64,000 bases of DNA, taken from NCBI RefSeq assembly GCF_005886805.2, contig NZ_CP045429.1, positions 2,450,501-2,514,500 of the forward strand, read 5' to 3'. This document shows positions 46,803 through 57,260 of the stretch, piece by piece. Origin of the DNA: Pseudoalteromonas rubra. GTDB taxonomy: Bacteria; Pseudomonadota; Gammaproteobacteria; Enterobacterales; Alteromonadaceae. The notes below the pieces were generated by a model. That model saw only the letters and a program-made list of their open reading frames with translations, was not told the origin of the DNA and did no database searches. Numbering within the stretch: the stretch's first letter is position 1; each line of letters begins with the position of its first letter. The position numbers were made by a program, and so were the translations under genes.

Positions 46803-47157
46803 ATTTTTCCTTTCTAACCTGAGTATTCCAGATAGCTGCACAGTATATGGCCAGCCTTTTTTTTGTACTTGGTAGAAACAACGAAGTTGTGCGAAAAAAC
46901 GGGGCAAATGAGACCAAGGGAACGGGGTGATTCGTTATTAATAAGCCAGTCCGGTGTGCCGCTATATTCAAAGGAAGGGCTTAGTGCGCAATTCCGCTGA
47001 ACAGCTAGCGAATTCTCACAACAAATTAAATTAGCTGTGCGTAAAAAGCTCAGGTAAAACCAAGGGGGTTGTAAAAAGAGTGCCTGAGACAGTTTCTCTA
47101 TCTTGGCAAGCACAGGCATAGAGGCAGCTGGCCAGGCACGCTGGGCCAGCTGTATGA
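46803..47157. other. Spacer upstream of the acyltransferase operon
   Basis: 355 bases with no supported gene. It should hold the acyltransferase promoter. A CAGCTGGCC/GGCCAGCTG stem (47125-47152) lies just after the AspA-like gene's stop and may end that operon, although it lacks a T-run. Confidence 0.55.
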
Positions 47158-48240
47158 TCAGTTGTTTAGTTCTGTGTCGACCGGCTGCTCTTCTAAATCC
47201 AGCTCGTCGATAAACTCACCGAGCTGTTGCTCGACTATGGTATTAGCATGGGCAAAATAGGCGATATGAAACACCGCATCGCCTTCGTTCACCAAAGGCA
47301 AAGACTGCTGCCCGATAATGATACCGCTGCGTGGCGCCTGTATAGCCACTTCATTGCCCCCCAAAGGGTTGCTGATGTAACCCAGCACCTGCTCTTTATT
47401 AACTCGCTCTCCCAGGCCAACCATAGCGCGTACTATTCCGTCAGTATGCGCCCTGACCCAGCTGGTGGAATCTGCTATCACAGGTTCAGGTAGCTTTTTC
47501 GAGCGCCTGCCTTTGAGCACCTTAAGCCGCCTTAGCACATTTTCGACGCCTTGCAATCCGGCAGCAATTGCCAGTGGGTCAAAACGCAATGCCTCTCCCC
47601 CTTCGTATGTGATCACCGGGATCCCAAGGTTACTGGCCTCACTGCGCAAAGAGCCGTTGCGCAACGTTGCATCTATCACTACGGGCGTACCAAAGGCTTT
47701 TGCAATATCTGCCGTTGCTTCGCATTCGAGGTTTGCCCGGATCTGCGGAAGATTTGAGCGATGTATTGCACCAGTATGCAAGTCAATAATATGCGTGCAC
47801 TTGCTGGCTACTCGTTTAAAAAACACGTTGGCCACCCTGGCTGCCAGTGATCCCCGCTCCGAACCGGGAAAGCACCGGTTCAAATCCCGCCTGTCAGGCA
47901 AATAACGAGACTTATGAATAAAACCAAATACATTTACCACTGGCACAGCAATTAACGTGCCTCGCAATGCTTTGGGCTCTACTTTTGTCAGTAACTGACG
48001 TACAACCTCTACGCCGTTCAGCTCATCGCCATGGATCGCAGCGCACACCATCACCACAGGACCCGCCTCAGCGCCGTTCACCACCTCGATGGGGATCGTA
48101 AGCGGAGAATGGGTGTATAGTTTTGCCACCTCCAACGACAGCGTCTTGCGCTCAGCCACCTCTATTTGTGTGTTTAGTAGTGTAAATACCTGGTTTTTCT
48201 TAGCCTTTGCCACGCGTCGCGGTCCTCTTACTGGCTGCAT
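47158..48240 (-). CDS. AspA/succinylglutamate desuccinylase-like zinc deacylase
   Basis: 360 residues of the M14-like aspartoacylase/AstE family. The zinc ligands are seen in [15 protein letters not shown] (His and Glu) and [16 protein letters not shown] (His). The arginine-rich [14 protein letters not shown] segment binds a carboxylate in family members. It would hydrolyse an N-acyl or glutamyl amide bond. The ATG at 48240 overlaps the end of rimK by 41 bases; an in-frame GTG at 48213 with AGAGGA upstream is an alternative. It is the last gene of a protease-RimK-deacylase operon, suggesting that it trims or reverses a RimK-made modification (inference). Confidence 0.85.
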   Translation of the reverse strand: MQPVRGPRRVAKAKKNQVFTLLNTQIEVAERKTLSLEVAKLYTHSPLTIPIEVVNGAEAGPVVMVCAAIHGDELNGVEVVRQLLTKVEPKALRGTLIAVPVVNVFGFIHKSRYLPDRRDLNRCFPGSERGSLAARVANVFFKRVASKCTHIIDLHTGAIHRSNLPQIRANLECEATADIAKAFGTPVVIDATLRNGSLRSEASNLGIPVITYEGGEALRFDPLAIAAGLQGVENVLRRLKVLKGRRSKKLPEPVIADSTSWVRAHTDGIVRAMVGLGERVNKEQVLGYISNPLGGNEVAIQAPRSGIIIGQQSLPLVNEGDAVFHIAYFAHANTIVEQQLGEFIDELDLEEQPVDTELNN

Positions 48241-49105
48241 TTTTTTCCATAAATTCTATGATCATGCCGGCGATATCCTTACCGGTCGCTTTTTCTATGC
48301 CCTCAAGGCCCGGCGATGAGTTTACTTCCATCACCAAAGGACCACGCTCCGAACGCAGCAAATCGACCCCGGCAACATTCAGCCCCATTGCTTTAGCTGC
48401 TGCAACCGCGGTTTTGCGCTCTTCCGGTGTGATCCGAATAAGGCTGGCGCTGCCACCACGGTGCAGATTAGAACGAAACTCGCCTTCTTGCGCCTGACGC
48501 TTCATTGCGGCAATCACTTTATCTCCGATCACAAAGCAACGAATATCCGCGCCGCCGGCTTCTTTAATGTATTCCTGCACCATAATATTGGCTTTCAGGC
48601 CCATAAAAGCTTCGATCACGCTTTCTGCTGCTTTACGGGTTTCCGCCAGCACCACCCCTATTCCCTGCGTCCCTTCCAGCAACTTAATCACCACAGGGGC
48701 ACCACCAACCATATCCAATAAGTCTTTGACATCATCGGGCTTATTAGCAAACCCTGTGATGGGCATACCCACGCCCTTACGAGACAACAGCTGCAAAGAG
48801 CGCAATTTGTCGCGTGAGCGGGTGATCGCCACAGACTCATTGAGCGGATAAATCCCCATCATTTCGAACTGACGCAACACTGCACAGCCATAAAACGTCA
48901 CAGATGCACCAATTCTTGGCACCACTGCATCCACCCCAACGATTTTATCGCCTTTGAAATGAATTTCTGGTTCGTTAGAATTAATGTTCATATAACAACG
49001 TAATACGTCCAGCACCACAGGTTCGTGACCGCGTTGCTCAGCCGCTTCAATTAAACGACGCGTTGAGTAGAGATTTTTATTCCGGGATAGAATGGCGATT
49101 TTCAT
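48200..49105 (-). CDS. rimK: RimK-type alpha-L-glutamate ligase (ATP-grasp)
   Basis: 301 residues, the usual RimK length. [21 protein letters not shown] opens the family, the ATP-grasp fold follows ([36 protein letters not shown]), and the metal site is in [17 protein letters not shown]. RimK adds glutamate residues to the C-terminus of ribosomal protein S6 and can make poly-glutamate. The ATG at 49105 has AAGGAA upstream and starts one base after the protease gene's stop region, so translation is probably coupled. A six-codon upstream extension is not supported. The middle position between a retropepsin-like protease and a deacylase echoes the rim operons of Pseudomonas. Confidence 0.93.
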   Translation of the reverse strand: MKIAILSRNKNLYSTRRLIEAAEQRGHEPVVLDVLRCYMNINSNEPEIHFKGDKIVGVDAVVPRIGASVTFYGCAVLRQFEMMGIYPLNESVAITRSRDKLRSLQLLSRKGVGMPITGFANKPDDVKDLLDMVGGAPVVIKLLEGTQGIGVVLAETRKAAESVIEAFMGLKANIMVQEYIKEAGGADIRCFVIGDKVIAAMKRQAQEGEFRSNLHRGGSASLIRITPEERKTAVAAAKAMGLNVAGVDLLRSERGPLVMEVNSSPGLEGIEKATGKDIAGMIIEFMEKNAASKRTATRGKG

Positions 49106-49106
49106 T

Positions 49107-49553
49107 TTAATTCCTTGCTTCAATTCTTTTCTTAGTCAAATAAGAGGCTGCTGGATCAACACTGATCCGCCCTGCCATTGCTGTGCGCCCCAAAAGCATG
49201 CGAAATTTCATGTTATCCCGGTTTGTCAGCGTAATTTCGATGGGCCAGGCCTGGTCCCCTATGTGCAGCATTGACTGGATCACATAGCGAGACTCCTGAT
49301 GGCCACCTGAGTCTGTCACCGTGCGCACATCCAGCACAGGGGCTGCACACACGACTTCATACTCAGTATTTTTTTGTTCCGGATGCATCCAAAACCGCAC
49401 CCAGGGTGCGCCATCTTGCGTGAACTCTTCAACTTTGAACGCATGTAAACAAGACGTCCTGGCTCCGGTGTCCACCTTGGCTTTGATGCGGCTTATCCCC
49501 AGCTGAGGCAAAGCCAGCCATTCACGCCACCCAACCATCATTAAAGTCGACAT
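49107..49553 (-). CDS. Retropepsin-like RimB/RloA-type protease (ATP-dependent zinc protease family)
   Basis: 148 residues. The active-site Asp lies in [16 protein letters not shown], the DTG(A) signature of retropepsin-like aspartic proteases. The later [19 protein letters not shown] completes the family pattern (PF05618). Related genes next to rimK in Pseudomonas encode RimB, which acts on the glutamylation system. GGAG precedes the ATG. It is the first gene of the operon with rimK and the AspA-like gene, almost touching rimK. No signal peptide, so it is cytoplasmic. The target is unknown here. Confidence 0.88.
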   Translation of the reverse strand: MSTLMMVGWREWLALPQLGISRIKAKVDTGARTSCLHAFKVEEFTQDGAPWVRFWMHPEQKNTEYEVVCAAPVLDVRTVTDSGGHQESRYVIQSMLHIGDQAWPIEITLTNRDNMKFRMLLGRTAMAGRISVDPAASYLTKKRIEARN

Positions 49554-49773
49554 GTTTTGCTCCTTGGTAAAAATGCTTTATACCCTTGAGCTTAACCTTA
49601 GACCAACGAAATAATTTTATCCAAAGCAGCAAAAAAACTGATTGAAAAACGAAAAGTGCATCAACTCGGGTCTGACACCTCTGAGCATCAATTGCCCACC
49701 TCTGATTGATGCTTTGTAATCTTATGATCAGCATTTAACGCAATGTAACTAAAAAAGCATAAAAACTTGAGCG

Positions 49774-49788
49774 GTTATAATTTATAAC
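49774..49788. promoter_or_regulatory. A+T-rich palindrome in the divergent promoter region of the TonB receptor
   Basis: GTTATAATTTATAAC is an inverted repeat with 7-base arms around one central base, about 105 bases before the receptor start. It may be an operator or simply promoter DNA. The rest of 49554-49892 shows no gene. Confidence 0.35.
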
Positions 49789-49892
49789 GAATTCGAATTT
49801 CGCATCGAATTTTCCACCTTTAGTATTGCCGTCCTTTTCATGGGCAAGACTACATAGCCCGTATAGAAATCAACATACAAACAGGAATCTCT

Positions 49893-52412
49893 ATGTTAAG
49901 ACCGAGTACTCTGGCAGCCAGCATCAGCTTGGTGCTGGGCGCCGCCGCTTCGTTTCAAATTAATGCAGCAGAAAGCCAGGCACCCACAGCCAGTAACACC
50001 ACAGAAGTGATTGAAGTCACAGGTACTCGCCGCAGCTTGCGCAGTGTTGCTGAAAGCACAGTACCGGTCGATGTGATCAGCATGGATGAAATCACCAGCT
50101 CAGGTCAGCTTGAACTGAGCCAGGTTTTGACAACGCTGGTACCCAGTTTTAATTTCCCCAATTCACAACTGGCAGACGGGACAGATCATGCTCGTCCTGC
50201 TGTGTTACGCGGGTTAGCGCCAGACCATACGTTGGTGCTTATCAATGGTAAGCGTCGCCACGCCAGTGCGCTGCTCAATCTAAACGGGACCGTAGGGCGT
50301 GGTTCTACAGCGGTAGACCTCAATACTATTCCAACAGCTGCAATCAAGCGCATCGAAGTTTTGCGTGACGGTGCCGCTGCACAATACGGCTCAGATGCCA
50401 TTGCTGGCGTGATCAACATTGTGCTAAACGATGCCGACGAAGGCGGAAACCTGTCTGTCACTTACGGTGAATACGATACTCAAATGGCCGGTTCACCTCA
50501 GTTGTTGCGTACCTACGAGGATGCCGAAGGCAACCTGGCATTTGACAAAGGCGCAGATCGCGAGCTGAACGATGGTGGCACAACAACCATCAGCGGCAAT
50601 ATGGGCTTTGCATTAGGCGACAATGGTTTTATCAATGTGGCTGCTGAACTACGTAACAAGCAGCCGACCAACCGCTCTGGCATCGATGAGCGCGAACAGT
50701 ATGCCCGGGATGAAAACGGTAAGCTGGATCCACGAGAATTTTCGGCTGAGCGTTATAACCACAGGTTTGGTAAAGCCGACATCGAAGATTTCGCACTATT
50801 CTACAATGCGGGGTACACACTTAACTCCGAGCTGGACCTGTACTCCTTTGGTAGCTTCTCAAGCCGAGATGGTAATTCCGGTGGTTTCTTCCGTCGCCCT
50901 CAGGACAGCCGTAACCTGACTGAAGTGTACCCTGATGGCTTCTTGCCGCAAATTGACACCGAAGTACGCGACTACAGTTTCGCAGTCGGTGCCAAAGGTG
51001 ATGCTGGCGACTGGCAGTACGACGTCAGCACAAACTATGGTCTGAACGACTTCGGCTTTGGCGTATCAAACAGCCTGAACACGTCAATGGGTGCAAGCAG
51101 CCCAACAGAATTTGACAACGGTGCTTTGGTCTACAGTCAGCTATTGGTTAACGCTGAAGCAAAAACCGAGCTGGACTTAGGCCTTTACGATAGTGTATTT
51201 GTGACACTGGGCAGTGAGTATCGCCGCGAAACTTATGAGATCCAGACAGGTGAATTAGCCTCTTACCAGACCGTTCTGGATGCTAACGGACAACCGGTTG
51301 CCGCTGGTGGCGCGCAGGTTCTGGCTGGATTTTCACCAGAAAGTGCGGTTGATGAGTCACGCCATAACATCGCCTTGTTTGCCGAATTGGATACTTACCT
51401 GACAACAGACTGGAACCTGGTTCTGGCAGCGCGTTATGAAGATTACAGCGACTTTGGCTCTACACTGACCGGTAAACTTGCAACACGTTATGTAGTTAAC
51501 GACCAATTGTCACTGCGTGGTGCCCTGAGCACAGGATTCCGTGCCCCTTCTCTGGCACAGACCTCCTACAAATCAATTGCCACGGTTTTTGAAGACGGTG
51601 TACCCAATGAAGTAGGCTTGTATCCGGTAGATACCCCAGCGGCGGCGGCACTTGGCGCACAACCTCTGGAAGCAGAAGAGTCGGTCAACCTGACTGCCGG
51701 ATTCATCTACACCCAGGATGCGTTCAGCCTGACGCTGGATGCATATCGCATTGATATTGATGACCGCATTGTGATGTCAGAAAACCTCAGTGGCGACGCA
51801 GTTGAGCAGATCCTGCAACAGGCGGGTGAGTTTAACGTACAGCGTGTGCGCTACTTTACCAATGCCATCGATTCTCGTACTCAGGGCGTAGACATTGTAG
51901 CAACCTATCGCTTTGACTTGGCTGATTATGGCAATCTTAACCTGAGTGCAGCGTTAAACCTCAATGACACTGAGGTGACCAATGTGAAAGCGAACCCGGC
52001 AGAGCTGGCTGCGCTGGGCGAAAGCTATCAGTATTTTGCTCGTCGTGAAATTGAGCGCTTTGAATCCGGGACACCAGATAATAAATGGAACCTGGTTGCT
52101 AACTGGCAGCGTGAACAATGGCAGGTCATGGTTAAGGCAACCCGCTTCGGCGAGGTCACCGACCCTTCCAGCACAGTTGAAAAAGATGAAGTGCTGGAAG
52201 CCAAATGGATCACCGATCTGGAAGTAGCGTACAAAGTCAATGAGCAATGGCGCGTTGCCCTTGGTGCCAATAACCTGTTTGATCAATATCCGCAGGATAC
52301 TGTCAGCAACATAGGGTTCAGTAACTTTAACCAAATCTTCCCATACTCAGCGTTCTCGGCTTACAGCACAGATGGCCGCTTTGTGTACGGCAAGGTTTCA
52401 TTTAACTTCTAA
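49893..52412 (+). CDS. TonB-dependent outer-membrane receptor
   Basis: 839-residue receptor that imports a large ligand using TonB energy. A signal peptide ending FQINAAES is followed by a TonB-box-like EVIEVTGTRRS. The plug domain has VLRGLAPDHTLVLINGKRRH and EVLRDGAAAQYGSDAIAGVI. A ~600-residue beta-barrel follows, ending in the aromatic FVYGKVSFNF needed for outer-membrane assembly. Substrate class is not clear; the plug pattern with VDLNTIPTAAIKRIEVLRDG is common among carbohydrate- or catecholate-type receptors of marine bacteria. AGGA precedes the ATG. It is divergent from the RimK operon and followed by a hairpin at 52428-52456. Confidence 0.94.
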   Translation: MLRPSTLAASISLVLGAAASFQINAAESQAPTASNTTEVIEVTGTRRSLRSVAESTVPVDVISMDEITSSGQLELSQVLTTLVPSFNFPNSQLADGTDHARPAVLRGLAPDHTLVLINGKRRHASALLNLNGTVGRGSTAVDLNTIPTAAIKRIEVLRDGAAAQYGSDAIAGVINIVLNDADEGGNLSVTYGEYDTQMAGSPQLLRTYEDAEGNLAFDKGADRELNDGGTTTISGNMGFALGDNGFINVAAELRNKQPTNRSGIDEREQYARDENGKLDPREFSAERYNHRFGKADIEDFALFYNAGYTLNSELDLYSFGSFSSRDGNSGGFFRRPQDSRNLTEVYPDGFLPQIDTEVRDYSFAVGAKGDAGDWQYDVSTNYGLNDFGFGVSNSLNTSMGASSPTEFDNGALVYSQLLVNAEAKTELDLGLYDSVFVTLGSEYRRETYEIQTGELASYQTVLDANGQPVAAGGAQVLAGFSPESAVDESRHNIALFAELDTYLTTDWNLVLAARYEDYSDFGSTLTGKLATRYVVNDQLSLRGALSTGFRAPSLAQTSYKSIATVFEDGVPNEVGLYPVDTPAAAALGAQPLEAEESVNLTAGFIYTQDAFSLTLDAYRIDIDDRIVMSENLSGDAVEQILQQAGEFNVQRVRYFTNAIDSRTQGVDIVATYRFDLADYGNLNLSAALNLNDTEVTNVKANPAELAALGESYQYFARREIERFESGTPDNKWNLVANWQREQWQVMVKATRFGEVTDPSSTVEKDEVLEAKWITDLEVAYKVNEQWRVALGANNLFDQYPQDTVSNIGFSNFNQIFPYSAFSAYSTDGRFVYGKVSFNF

Positions 52413-52427
52413 TTTCGTACCAAACTT

Positions 52428-52456
52428 CCCAGTGGCTTTGATTATTAGCCACTGGG
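52428..52456 (+). terminator. Hairpin after the TonB-dependent receptor
   Basis: A 10-base perfect stem (CCCAGTGGCT / AGCCACTGGG) around nine bases, 15 bases after the stop and followed by a moderately T-rich stretch. Confidence 0.65.
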
Positions 52457-52517
52457 AGTTTCTAATATTTATCTTCAACACCCGATCCCCTATGGCAATT
52501 TTTACATTGCGCTTAAA

Positions 52518-52985
52518 TTACGCTGATTGATGGACACTTAACATGCCTGCTTTTGCCTGATAGTCCATTGGTAGAGTTTTATTAAACGCAATCATTTCGT
52601 TATAAATATCAGCATCAGAGGCGCCCTCACCTTTCATACGATTGAACAATGCGATACGTTGCTCAGTCACTTGCTCAGCAATGCGGTCAAACTCGACAGA
52701 TTGATCGGCCCACTTTTTGTGTGCAACGGGATCAGTCAGTGGTGGCGCCTCGTCGAGGTTTACAGTCATTTTGTTAGGGATAAAAGTGATTGTCTCTGCC
52801 ATTTCTCTTGCAAACACAGGGTCGGATTCAACATCATCCCGAAAAGAATCCCATGTATGCTTCACGGCCGTGGAGCTGGATTGTGCAGATTGGTTACTCA
52901 CATCAGCTACCGTGTTGGTAGTCTTAATGGCAGCATACTGCGAGACTGGGCTCACTGCGCTCTGGATAGAGGTATTTAAAATCAT
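52518..52985 (-). CDS. Hypothetical protein, 155 residues
   Basis: Not recognised. Soluble, without a signal peptide or membrane span. The first ~45 residues are Ser/Thr/Ala/Gln-rich and probably disordered, and the rest looks helical (EQVTEQRIALFNRMKGEGAS, then DADIYNEMIAFNKTLP). A clear AAGGAG ribosome-binding site precedes the ATG. It stands alone, convergent with the receptor gene. The composition resembles small regulatory or surface-adhesion accessory proteins, but nothing specific can be claimed. Confidence 0.7.
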   Translation of the reverse strand: MILNTSIQSAVSPVSQYAAIKTTNTVADVSNQSAQSSSTAVKHTWDSFRDDVESDPVFAREMAETITFIPNKMTVNLDEAPPLTDPVAHKKWADQSVEFDRIAEQVTEQRIALFNRMKGEGASDADIYNEMIAFNKTLPMDYQAKAGMLSVHQSA

Positions 52986-53182
52986 AATTCGTCTCCTTGT
53001 GAATGTTTTGTTACTACAGCAAAACCTACGCCACTTCTAAATACCCTTTAAATTTAGAGAATTACCAGGATACATTGCCTATAGTTGCAAAGAGATGCCG
53101 CATTATAGCGGCAAATTGCCGCACCAAACTTACCACTGAGTGCCCTGTTATAATGTGGATATACTCGCATTCACTCTGATAA

Positions 53183-53210
53183 AACAAAGCCCGCGAATGC
53201 GGGCTTTGTT
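53183..53210 (-). terminator. Rho-independent terminator of the M24 peptidase gene
   Basis: A 12-base perfect stem (AACAAAGCCCGC / GCGGGCTTTGTT) with a 4-base loop, 14 bases after the stop codon and followed by T residues on the minus strand. Confidence 0.9.
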
Positions 53211-53224
53211 TAACTGGTTATACG

Positions 53225-54577
53225 CTATCGAATAAGGTGCCATTGCGTTTGTCGACCAGCCAGATACCAAACTTGCTTACCATCAAATACCGCATCTTGC
53301 TCTAGCTTGATTTGGATCCATTGATCATCCCATTCCGGTAACTGGGTTTTAATATTACCTTCAATGGCATAGACAGTATTTGGATGAAGTTTCCAATCCC
53401 CCTGTACAGGCGTTGGCCCCTGATTGTCCCACATGCCGATGGTTGGTCCCGGCGCATGACCCACAAATCCTAACGGATGGGTATAGGTGCTACTCACGAT
53501 CCCTGCCGCCTCACTTTGTTTGATGGTATTGGCCAGGATCTCATTACCCGTTAGGCCAGTTTTAAAGTTACTGGTTAAAATATCCTGCCAGCGATTACCC
53601 ATCGCCATTGCCTGTTTGAGACCCTTTGGCACATCCGTTTCGTGCAATTTAAGTACATAACCCATTTCTTGTGTATCGGTACATTGATTGAGATAACAAA
53701 TCCCCACATCGGTGTGAATGATATCTCCTGGCAAAATGGTGCGATTATATTCGCCTATGAAAACGTCTTGTTTGGTGGTTTTATCACCCTGCCGCTGAAT
53801 ATTTACATATGGTTGAAACCAGGGTCTGAGCTGAAGTTCTTCGAAACGTTCGCGTAAATACCATTCAACATCTTTGGTGGTGGTTACACCGGGTGTGATC
53901 ACCTTATTGGAGAATGCTTCAGCAATGACACGTCGTGCCAATGTTACGGCCTGAGGGTATACGTTAAGCTCTTTTTGACTACGCGTTTCAAGCCAACGAA
54001 TCACCAAATCTTCAGCGCTTACCAATCGCTCTTGGTATTTACCGGGTAATACCTTCAATAGTTGCTGATGTAGCCCCACGCTCAGACCATCAGCCAGTGC
54101 CCAGTCTTCGCTTACGTTAATACCGATGCGTTTTGGATCACGCTCCGCAATGACTTCAGCCAGACGCTGCCATTGTTGTGCTTTTGTGCCACCTTTCCAC
54201 ACCGTCGGGTACAGGTCCCCGATGGGATAACGACTAACACTAAACCGCTCAACGCTGCCATCAGCTTGCTTTGAGAAAACCAACAAAGTCGTACGTCGCG
54301 CAGCAAACGTAGGTTGTGGCACAAGCGTATAAAACAGCTTGTCCTCTCCATACTCTCGATTAATCACCAGCCACATATCCAGGTCAGCTTCTTGCATCAG
54401 CTTAGGGAGTAAATTATCCAGTCGGTCTGTCACCATGTCATTAATGGGCTGAACACGCTCTCGGAATGACAATACATCAGGCAACTCAGCTATCTGCCTG
54501 CCCTGCGTATATTCTTCTGCCAGAGAAGGCATACTCATCCCGCATAAGGTCAAAAATAATCCAATAATTCTCTGCAT
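53225..54577 (-). CDS. Exported M24-family metallopeptidase (Xaa-Pro peptidase-like)
   Basis: 450 residues. A signal peptide (LFLTLCGMSMPSLA) sends it to the periplasm. The pita-bread catalytic domain shows the metal ligands in order: Asp in DIIHTDVGICYL, Asp in NQCTDTQEMG, His in THPLGFVGHAPGP, Glu in VYAIEGNIK and Glu in IKLEQDAVFDG. This fits aminopeptidase P/Xaa-Pro dipeptidase relatives that cleave next to proline. The N-terminal creatinase-like domain is also present. AGGAC precedes the ATG. It is monocistronic with a strong terminator. Confidence 0.9.
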   Translation of the reverse strand: MQRIIGLFLTLCGMSMPSLAEEYTQGRQIAELPDVLSFRERVQPINDMVTDRLDNLLPKLMQEADLDMWLVINREYGEDKLFYTLVPQPTFAARRTTLLVFSKQADGSVERFSVSRYPIGDLYPTVWKGGTKAQQWQRLAEVIAERDPKRIGINVSEDWALADGLSVGLHQQLLKVLPGKYQERLVSAEDLVIRWLETRSQKELNVYPQAVTLARRVIAEAFSNKVITPGVTTTKDVEWYLRERFEELQLRPWFQPYVNIQRQGDKTTKQDVFIGEYNRTILPGDIIHTDVGICYLNQCTDTQEMGYVLKLHETDVPKGLKQAMAMGNRWQDILTSNFKTGLTGNEILANTIKQSEAAGIVSSTYTHPLGFVGHAPGPTIGMWDNQGPTPVQGDWKLHPNTVYAIEGNIKTQLPEWDDQWIQIKLEQDAVFDGKQVWYLAGRQTQWHLIR

Positions 54578-54923
54578 AATTGTCCTGCTATTTGTTGATA
54601 GTGTTTCTGGCCGCTACTGGCTGAGCCAAATAACAACCTGTTTTTAGTTGTAATCAGCAATCAATCATATTGCAGCATCAAGAGGCCATCAAACGAATCA
54701 GGACGAATGCATAGTAAAGGAAATAACGTATTATCATCCTCTATGCCTGTAATTATGTGCAGAAAATTTCGTTACAAATATAAGTTTGGTGGAATTATTG
54801 GTTGTTACTGCGCTAGCTAGTATTCGTAAATACGCGTCTTTGACTTTAAGATTTAAGACAGAAACTTGTTGTCGAGGTGTACGAGCAGTAATCTGTCCGC
54901 TCGTACTTTAAGCCAAGTTACGG
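54578..54923. other. Intergenic region without a gene
   Basis: 346 bases containing the M24 peptidase promoter and the 3' side of the next exported-protein gene. No reading frame, RNA gene or strong repeat was seen. Confidence 0.6.
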
Positions 54924-55904
54924 TTAATTATTAACCGGATCACACCAGCGGTGCCCATTCATTTCTGTGCATTTTACAATTTTGGGGGTGTCTTTTACTG
55001 TTAACTGAAACTTGTTGTTTAAGTTAATGCTAGCCTGACCCAAAATGATAGTGTTGAAGCTTGTTTGGCCATTGAACTCATGAAAAAGCTGCCTTTTAGT
55101 CCTGTCAATGGTGAGCTCTATATGCGCACCACGAATTAATTCAGCAAATTCATCTTTCAACTTAACAGCGTAATCCTCACCACCAATAACATAAACCCCA
55201 GTTGGAATCGCCTGATCCAGCCCAAATATAGTCTTCTGATACTGATTTATTCGACTACTTAACGCGGCCTGGATCTTTGATTCAGCAGTGATTTCAATCT
55301 TATCCTCCAATTTATTCGTTAAAATTGCATTGAAGCCAGGAATAAAGTCGAACACAGAGTCAACATCTATCGAAACGTTAATATTAAAACCCGGATTTAA
55401 CCTGAGTCCACTGATTACGCCGGTATTAACATTATAATTACCGCTCAAATTCAATACATTGCTAGAAACAATTATTTTTCCTTTTGCATACCAACTCTTT
55501 TTAATTTTAGCTAAGGCATAAACGCTAAAACCGCCAACAGTCGCTGTTACATCGCCATTTGGCTGGCCGCGAAGACTCACTTTGAAAGGGCCTTGTATTT
55601 TAAAATCGAATCCATACAGGCTAGCCTTACCTGAAATAGCAGCGGTTACCTCATTTTTAATTTGGGTATACATTTCATCTTCTGCCGCTCTCAATTGTTT
55701 GATCTTTTCAGTTGCTTTCAGCAAGCCCATGTGCTGTTTGCTATAAGTAACATTTTGCCCATGCCGCCGGTAGGTAAATTCACCAGTCGCATTCCACTGC
55801 TCTACATATTCATATTCCTCATAGATATCGAAAGCGTTGGCTTGTCCAAAAAATGCAAACGAGGCTATAACTGCAAGTATCCATAAATTAATGTGTCTAT
55901 TCAC
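54924..55904 (-). CDS. Exported hypothetical protein, 326 residues
   Basis: Not recognised. A signal peptide (LAVIASFAFFGQANA) is followed by an acidic aromatic stretch (FDIYEEYEYVEQW) and a helical segment. A long beta-rich region of alternating hydrophobic residues comes next (FKIQGPFKVSLRG, GVISGLRLNPGFNINVSIDV). Two cysteines occur near the C-terminus (IVKCTEMNGHRWCDP). The long amphipathic strand pattern could form a lipid-binding or surface domain, but this is only a guess. The start is GTG with a perfect AAGGAG upstream. It is a single gene. Confidence 0.72.
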   Translation of the reverse strand: MNRHINLWILAVIASFAFFGQANAFDIYEEYEYVEQWNATGEFTYRRHGQNVTYSKQHMGLLKATEKIKQLRAAEDEMYTQIKNEVTAAISGKASLYGFDFKIQGPFKVSLRGQPNGDVTATVGGFSVYALAKIKKSWYAKGKIIVSSNVLNLSGNYNVNTGVISGLRLNPGFNINVSIDVDSVFDFIPGFNAILTNKLEDKIEITAESKIQAALSSRINQYQKTIFGLDQAIPTGVYVIGGEDYAVKLKDEFAELIRGAHIELTIDRTKRQLFHEFNGQTSFNTIILGQASINLNNKFQLTVKDTPKIVKCTEMNGHRWCDPVNN

Positions 55905-56202
55905 GATTTACTCCTTTATACAATTGAATTCATTATTGCTTTGCCATTACACCTCCTATTCAAAACCGCTAAATAACAGATATAAATGGCGCGACAAGAA
56001 TACGCTCCAACCCAACCAAAAGCAAACGAAAATCATTTTTATTTGCATTAAAAGAGAGTAAAAACTAACAAAATATCTTTGTCCAAAAGATATAAGGTGG
56101 GATTGATTAAATTTCTGGCTATTGAAAAAATGAGAGAAGTATCAGGTGATAAAAGTGACGTGATGGCCTTTGCAATCGCAAAGGCCTTAGCAAACAGAAA
56201 AG

Positions 56203-56910
56203 TTACTTAGCCTCGCTTAAAATTTGCAAATTATCGGTAACGCCTTTGGCCATTGGCACAAGGAAAATTTGTGCTTCCTTGAGGCGCTCAGTTGGTACGC
56301 CAAGAATATATTGGTCGCCAAACTTATACACTTCTTGTGACTCATAGCGGCTTGTTTGACGCCAGAACAGCTCTCCCTTTTCATTGTAGCCATCAATTTG
56401 CAGGATAATTTCTGGCCTTAGCTCAATAAAGTTGGCGTTTAGCTCTTGTGCGCCAACCGCCAAGTCCGAGCGCTCAGTATAATAAATGGTCACAAACAAG
56501 TTAAGATAAGCACCATCAACCAGTGGATAATCATACTCAACGCTTAACAGCTCGTTATTGTCACCGTATTGCATGCTCACTTCAGACTCTGTAACAGGGT
56601 TCAGTGGCAGTGCAGCACGCTGGCGAATGCCATCAACCAGAGTCGTTTCAAAAGTATGTAACTGCTCCATCAACTCATTTCTCTGAGCCGGGTCAAACAT
56701 GTCCAGGATCTCCTGCACGCCCTTAATGGCTGTGGTTAACTCTGAATAATCACCAGACAGGTTTTGATCTGGATCTCTGATCGGTGCCAGCTCTACCTGC
56801 AATGTGCGTATATTGATATTGCCCTGATAATCATGCGTCAGCGGTTTACTGGCGCACCCAGCGACTAAAATCATCAAACCCAATAAAAAGAAATGTGTTA
56901 ACGTTTTCAT
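56203..56910 (-). CDS. Lipoprotein of unknown function
   Basis: 235 residues with a lipoprotein signal (LGLMILVAGC, Cys 19). The mature part is acidic and mixed alpha/beta (TLQVELAPIRDPDQNLSGDY, then YLNLFVTIYYTERSDL and FWRQTSRYESQEVYKFGDQY). No known domain was recognised. It is probably anchored to the inner leaflet of the outer membrane, since the residue after Cys is Ala rather than Asp. A GGCCTTTGC/GCAAAGGCC stem (56165-56186) follows the gene. It is divergent from the TonB-domain lipoprotein gene. Confidence 0.75.
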   Translation of the reverse strand: MKTLTHFFLLGLMILVAGCASKPLTHDYQGNINIRTLQVELAPIRDPDQNLSGDYSELTTAIKGVQEILDMFDPAQRNELMEQLHTFETTLVDGIRQRAALPLNPVTESEVSMQYGDNNELLSVEYDYPLVDGAYLNLFVTIYYTERSDLAVGAQELNANFIELRPEIILQIDGYNEKGELFWRQTSRYESQEVYKFGDQYILGVPTERLKEAQIFLVPMAKGVTDNLQILSEAK

Positions 56911-57260
56911 ATTGCTCTTTTGTTTAATCTACTTTGCTCTCAATCAGCAACTGTACTCACGGCGTCCACTGTAAACAGGTTTTGCCGCCACTCCTATTCT
57001 CCCCCGTTGAGCAAGCGAGAATATCCACTTTCGCGCAATAATAACCTATAGATCACTCCTGGCAATAGTGTCTTAATGTATTTCAATTGTGAGAATACGT
57101 AGATTAGCAAATAAATGAGTGTCAACTTACTGGTACAAGGATATGCCGGGCCCGAAACATCCTAGCCATGTATTTGTCCACTTTGTACGCTAAATCGAAA
57201 ACTCACCGGCCAAATACTGCCATATGATATAATCTGACCTGAGCAACTGGGATAATTAAC
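56911..57260. promoter_or_regulatory. Divergent promoter region
   Basis: 350 bases between two divergent lipoprotein genes. It should hold both promoters; no distinct operator could be picked out, and no gene is present. Confidence 0.5.
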
